From Fragilaria crotonensis (Eukaryota > Bacillariophyta > Fragilariophyceae > Fragilariales > Fragilariaceae): 64,000 nt of DNA. A program made the position numbers and the translations under genes. Below are positions 59,815 to 64,000 of the stretch, in pieces. Positions within the stretch are counted from its first letter, which is position 1, and every line of letters begins with the position of its first letter. The notes beneath the pieces were generated by a model. That model searched no databases, was not told the origin of the DNA, and saw nothing but the letters and a program-made list of their open reading frames with translations. The stretch is from the NCBI GenBank assembly GCA_022925895.1, contig JAKSYS010000181.1, positions 1-64,000 of the forward strand, given 5' to 3'.

Positions 59815-60698
59815 CGTGAGATTTTATACTGAAAGTCCCTAAAGTACAAGAAAGTGAGACTCACGCTGAGTCTACAATCTACAAACAACGAGACAGATCT
59901 GTCATTATTTTGACTGGTTGGAGGAAGGGGTATTTCGACCGTTTTTAATTTGTGGAATTCCTTATTCCAAAATACACAATCCATAACAGTGTACAGTACC
60001 TGGTACCAGTAGGTAATCCGAGTACTACAATTTGTTATTGGACTCTTCTTGATGAGTAGACAGGTGCCTTCGTTATCCGAGTGCTTTAAAACACTATAGT
60101 ACCAGGTTACAGCAGATGGCAGATTAGGTATGATTAATGAAGTATGTTTTATGATGTTGTAGATGGTTGTATACCTATACTTCTTTGCATTGTAATGCTG
60201 AACTCTGCTGGAGTACACTCCTAAAGTACAACATTGCAGCCGGTATTGTGGATTGTTGTTGACCGCAATTTGGTGTCAGCATCACACATTATACATCTTG
60301 ACCTAGAGTAGAGAGCAACATGTTTATAAAGTGCCAGCTGTTCACCATTCGGCATGAATCGCACCCCACGCGGAGCATTGCTTTCTCAAAGGTGTGTGGC
60401 CATAATCAGGTTCTAGTGTGGCAGCGGGCGTATTCAGTTCAGCGAAATGCAACGTTTTGACCAGCAGACAGGTTCTTAGCAAAGACTCTCCGTCGCTGAA
60501 CTTGAACGTCAATCTTTTGTTTTCATTTCAAGGTCGATTGTTGGGAGAGCAAGCGTCAAATGGAGGTGGATTCCCAGGCATGGCGAATGTTAAGCTTACG
60601 GTATTCAATGGTCCACGCAGCCTTTCGGTGGTGAAGGCTCACTGCACCAACCTCCGCAATCACGCGGGGAAATTAGCCAACGAATGCTTGGGCTCGAA
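59815..60698. other. Intergenic region, no convincing gene
   Basis: GTAC-type words at 59990-60030 and 60210-60225. An open frame at 60418-60720 on the + strand has no motif and overlaps the end of the next gene, so I leave it out. Confidence 0.4.
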
Positions 60699-61838
60699 TC
60701 ACTTGCCCCCTTCCCCTTGAAAGTTCCACACTTCCACAGTTCGACACGCTGAAAAGACACAATCATCGTCGTATTGCACGTCTGGAGGTCGACCAATATC
60801 CCCCACGTGACGAAACTTGGCACAACACGGCAGGGACACAATGGCCATGGGAACAACACCATCGGCACCACCACTACCACCATACAATGCCCGAATATTC
60901 GCCACGGAAGCCGATCCCACGAATCTAGCATGTGAGTGCACGCACAACAGGACAATATGGTCCGGCGGTGGATAATCGCCTGGTGGTATGGTCGTTGTTG
61001 CAGCTGCGGCTACAAACTCCTCGACTGTACCGCAGAAGCCATACAGACCTCGAATGGAAGCATGATTGCCTTCCCATTCTGGTTTGAGAGCTGGGTCAAT
61101 GGAAATGCTACGCCACCCTTTCTTGAGAAAGGCAACGAGGACTGCCGATCTCGGTGTTGACCCATCACCAATGGAAAGACACAAAACATTCTCTTGTTCA
61201 TTCTGTGTTCGAGTTATCTTCCCGTGAAATGTCGCCGCCTGAAGGGCAGCCATGCTTTCCGAAACGTCCTTGGCTGTGGTAAAAGCACCACACTTGACAA
61301 TGTCAGGAAAACAATCCAATGCAAAGAGTTTGTCAAGATAGTTGCAATATCCAAAATTGTTTGGTTTCCTTGTGATCCCAGACTCGGCTTTGCGACCTCT
61401 CAGAATGGGTTTCGGAGGTGGTACTCGTATCCGATTCGCTTGCATGGTTTTACGACAATGCGTGCATGTGGGTTGTTGATTGTCCTGGAATATGGCGTAC
61501 TCTTTACGTGGAAAGAGGGCACGCTCTTTGGATTGCTGACAGACGGCACATATCCGACAAGTAGGTAGTTGTTCGTGTCGTTGTTGCAGGTGCTGTGACG
61601 GAAGTGGTGGTGAGGATGACGACCGATTTGGCGCACTATCCGTAGTTTCGACGGCGTCGTTAATGCTGCGAATGAGCGATGAATCCGACCCGGAGTTCTC
61701 GACATTTGACGTTGATGCTACCGTCAGGATCAGTCTCTGCTGCTGCTGTACCTGTGGATGGGCGATAAATCCACAAGCACTGCTATTCGACAACGGCATC
61801 GAACAGATCAGAAGTATCAGATACAAATTCACCTTCAT
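60699..61838 (-). CDS. Secretory or plastid-targeted protein with Cys pairs and Rossmann-like core, unknown
   Basis: 379 residues, intact. The N-terminus is a signal peptide (MKVNLYLILLICSMPLSNSS) followed by ACGFIAHP, which may be a cleavage and plastid-import site. A Cys-rich part (TCRICAVCQQSKERALFPRK, then QQPTCTHCRKTM) has three CxxC-like pairs and probably binds zinc. The core ENVLCLSIGDGSTPRSAVLV with GWRSISIDPAL looks like the first two strands of a Rossmann or methyltransferase fold (G-x-G and an acidic second strand). DHIVLLCVHSHARF and MAIVSLPCCAKF fit later strands. A methyltransferase activity is only an inference. I do not recognise the family. Confidence 0.6.
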   Translation of the reverse strand: MKVNLYLILLICSMPLSNSSACGFIAHPQVQQQQRLILTVASTSNVENSGSDSSLIRSINDAVETTDSAPNRSSSSPPLPSQHLQQRHEQLPTCRICAVCQQSKERALFPRKEYAIFQDNQQPTCTHCRKTMQANRIRVPPPKPILRGRKAESGITRKPNNFGYCNYLDKLFALDCFPDIVKCGAFTTAKDVSESMAALQAATFHGKITRTQNEQENVLCLSIGDGSTPRSAVLVAFLKKGWRSISIDPALKPEWEGNHASIRGLYGFCGTVEEFVAAAATTTIPPGDYPPPDHIVLLCVHSHARFVGSASVANIRALYGGSGGADGVVPMAIVSLPCCAKFRHVGDIGRPPDVQYDDDCVFSACRTVEVWNFQGEGGK

Positions 61839-62116
61839 CCACTTTTCTTTTTACAGCGTCCTATCAAGCAAAGGAGAGTCTGGTCAATGCCTCATGCCTC
61901 CTCATCTATCATGGTGAAGGGGTGGGAGTTGTTGTCAGTGCGTCAATTGTGTTTTTAGCGGTCGACGTACGGAGATCAACTTATACCGTAGGGTGACAGC
62001 CTACGGTATGCATAGTAGGAACAAGAAAAACGCATGTCGCATATTCCCATGGCACGTGAGAATTGCAATCCTCTGGAGGTAGTTGAAGGATGAAATGGTT
62101 CCCCATTAGAAGTATT

Positions 62117-64000
62117 CTACTTTTCCATCAACTTGTACATTCCCGTCGGCCCACATTCGAGGCGCTCGTCGCGACAGAGCTTTTGCAACAGGGCAGTCAA
62201 CTGCCGTGGCGTCTTGTTGTAGGCATGGTCAGAGCCATTGGCAAACAGTTTCAGCATATCGTGAATGCGACTCAGCGGCAGTTCCTTGTACCGTTTCAAC
62301 ATGCCAATGACGTAGGATGTCAAGACATCATCCTGCTCCGCCTCGTCGTTGCCACCAATGGCCGATTCGGGATCCTCATCCTGGTTCGCCATCAACATGG
62401 TATCTTCAGACCACTGTTGCGAGGATGCTAGATGATAGGCGTTAGACTTGAGGACAACCACACGATGGTTGAGCCAGAACTGCATACGTTTCTGGACGAG
62501 CGTTTCGGGAATTCCAATGATATTGCACAGCTCCTCCGCCGTCCAGACTGCCTTGTCTTCAAAGTGAGATATCAATGTCGCCATGAGAGGTAGGCATGTG
62601 ACTTGCTTGGTCCTAAGTTCACCACCTTCCCAGACCTCAAGGTCTAGTTCCACCGTCCCCAATTGATCATACCAAACTAAACGTCGTGGATTCTTCAGCT
62701 GACCATACTCCGCGCTGAATGCATCCAACTCGGCTTGAATTCTCGGGTGATGCTGCATCGGTTCTTGTTGCAGAATTGATGGCCAAAAAATGTGGGAAAT
62801 GATGGCTGCATCCACAACGCTATTCTTGCCCTTGGATTTCAAAGTCGACTGAATATTTGTCACGATACGTTTGGAATCATCAGTATCCTTGATCATGATT
62901 TCACACTGCCTCATGCTGGCATCTCCAAATCTCAACTTCAGCAATTCCAACGTATGCACCTGCGCATCAGTGTTGTAATCCAAGTTCGATAGCAACTTGT
63001 CGGCCAACATGACGCGATACTCATCCACAAAGAGTTCCTTACTTCCATAGATGCTCACCAATATAGACAAAATATCTAATTTGCGACTTTTCCCTTCAAA
63101 GAATGTGACTCGTTCCTCTCGCAAAGGAGGAGGTGGCATCCAATCCATACCCGGTGGTTCATCATCTTCTTCCTCATCTTCATTGTTGTTGTTACTATCC
63201 TCCAGGGGTCCATGTTTGCGCAATTCTTGATACAAATCGGCACCTTGATCAGTCAAATTTGTAATAATACACTGGCACAGTATCCGAACGTCCCCGCAAG
63301 TACGTTCGGACTGGTTCCGCCACTTGTTGCAACAAGCGATCGGAAGGGTCGACATGTCGTAGAAACTTGATGGTATTGATGTACACATCAATAATTTGCG
63401 ACGTACTGGCACCAGGATGGAGGAGTCGTTGGCAGAGAGAGGTAATGAGTGACGATAAGAATTCGGAATGGAGCTGTGTCTTGCGCAGCAACACTCCAAG
63501 TTCCTGAATGGCCGGTTGGGAATCGGGATAATCACGCAGTATATCAAAAAGCTGTGTCAAACGACATTGGACGATACAATGGGGCACAAGGAGGTCCAAC
63601 CATGTGGTCCAATGCTGCTGTAGCTCTTCGTGAGGACCAACCAGAGCACAAGTCCAAGGTAGAAGAGTTGAATCTTTCCATTGTTCCAGTTCTTGATGAA
63701 AGTCGTCACGATCAAATTCATCAACAATGGTTTCTCGTACGTGAGTTGATAGTGCAGAATGCAAAACGTCAGCAAGAATAGGAGCCACAAAACCACCCCG
63801 ATCGATCCATTTGAGCCTTTGTAAATACGTAAACCACGCTTCTTCTTCTTGCAATGGAAGTTCTTGTTCTCCATGTTCTAGGTGTTGTCGTAGTGATTCT
63901 GATAGCAATTGTTCAAATTCGTCGTCCAACCCATTTGCCGCTGGCGAAGCCCAAATGGCAGCTGTCAGAGATATGCGACGTGATTCGATGGGATCAGACG
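62117..64000 (-). CDS. APC2: Anaphase-promoting complex subunit 2 (APC2), 5' partial, one frameshift
   Basis: Cullin-like scaffold of the APC/C ubiquitin ligase; it holds the RING subunit APC11 and drives mitotic exit. The cullin homology is clear: VTFFEGKSRKLDILSILVSI, YRVMLADKLLSNLDYNTDAQ, LKLRFGDASMRQCEIMIKD, LVWYDQLGTVELDLEVWEGG, and the C-terminal winged helix YVIGMLKRYKELPLSRIHDM. Near 63275 one base appears missing between VRTYLRGRSDTV and QCIITNLTDQGADLYQEL. The frame is open to the right edge of the window, where it reads SDPIESRRISLTAAIWASPA, so the start lies outside. Stop at 62117. Confidence 0.93.

Noticed and set aside
27463-63929. Programmed frameshifting as the cause of the many frame breaks
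   Set aside because: Breaks occur at different sequences and in both directions, without a common slippery site, and affect unrelated housekeeping genes.
1-64000. tRNA, rRNA or organellar genes
   Set aside because: A reading for T-loop and rRNA-like sequence gave only isolated GGTTCGA-type words, most within coding DNA, without a cloverleaf around them.

Overview
The window is nuclear DNA of a eukaryote, most likely a diatom (stramenopile). Many genes carry short GT-AG introns. The P1B copper ATPase has CxxxC metal-binding domains of a kind I associate with stramenopiles, one ORF has a DUF6824-like domain, and another begins with a signal peptide followed by an AAF-type plastid pre-sequence. 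Coding density is moderate and gene order is not operonic. I cannot fix the species.

Layout. (1) About 0.4-4.1 kb: a damaged Mutator-like (MULE) transposon on the + strand, with an Ulp1/C48 protease fragment, a transposase with SWIM and zinc-knuckle tail, and four subterminal repeats. (2) About 4.64-6.67 kb: a tandem-domain amino-acid-binding protein of bacterial solute-binding type. (3) 7.06-19.63 kb: a composite mobile element bounded by a perfect 32-bp inverted repeat. Inside, all genes read on the - strand: a MULE/FAR1-like transposase, a short unknown ORF, and a long ORF joining a GNAT-like domain, a divergent C48-like protease region, a DUF6824-like domain and a cysteine cluster. These are separated by three arrays of a 73-bp repeat; two arrays share one orientation and the third is inverted. 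(4) 20-64 kb: ordinary chromosomal genes. In order they are a Cu-ATPase, a small acidic protein, a DUF2358-type plastid protein, a 3beta-HSD/sterol decarboxylase-type dehydrogenase, a multipass membrane protein, a secreted CHRD-like protein, a GH29 alpha-L-fucosidase, a HOOK-like coiled-coil protein, an SV2-like MFS transporter, ribosomal protein L7, a CDPK, pirin, an F-box protein, a DUF2196/RanBP2-finger protein, a PAQR/HlyIII protein, a sulfotransferase-like protein, RRP5, a secreted Rossmann-type protein and the cullin-like subunit APC2, which runs off the right edge.

Two caveats apply throughout. Many genes that should be functional, including single-copy housekeeping genes (RPL7, RRP5, APC2), are broken by single-base shifts, often in short homopolymers. 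I read most of these as sequence errors, so transposon ORFs with similar breaks may also be intact in the organism. Intergenic DNA is rich in GTAC-containing motifs and holds no tRNA or rRNA that I can recognise.

The point of greatest interest is the composite element: a MULE-like transposase apparently mobilising a multidomain GNAT/protease/DUF6824 gene together with palindromic 73-bp arrays.
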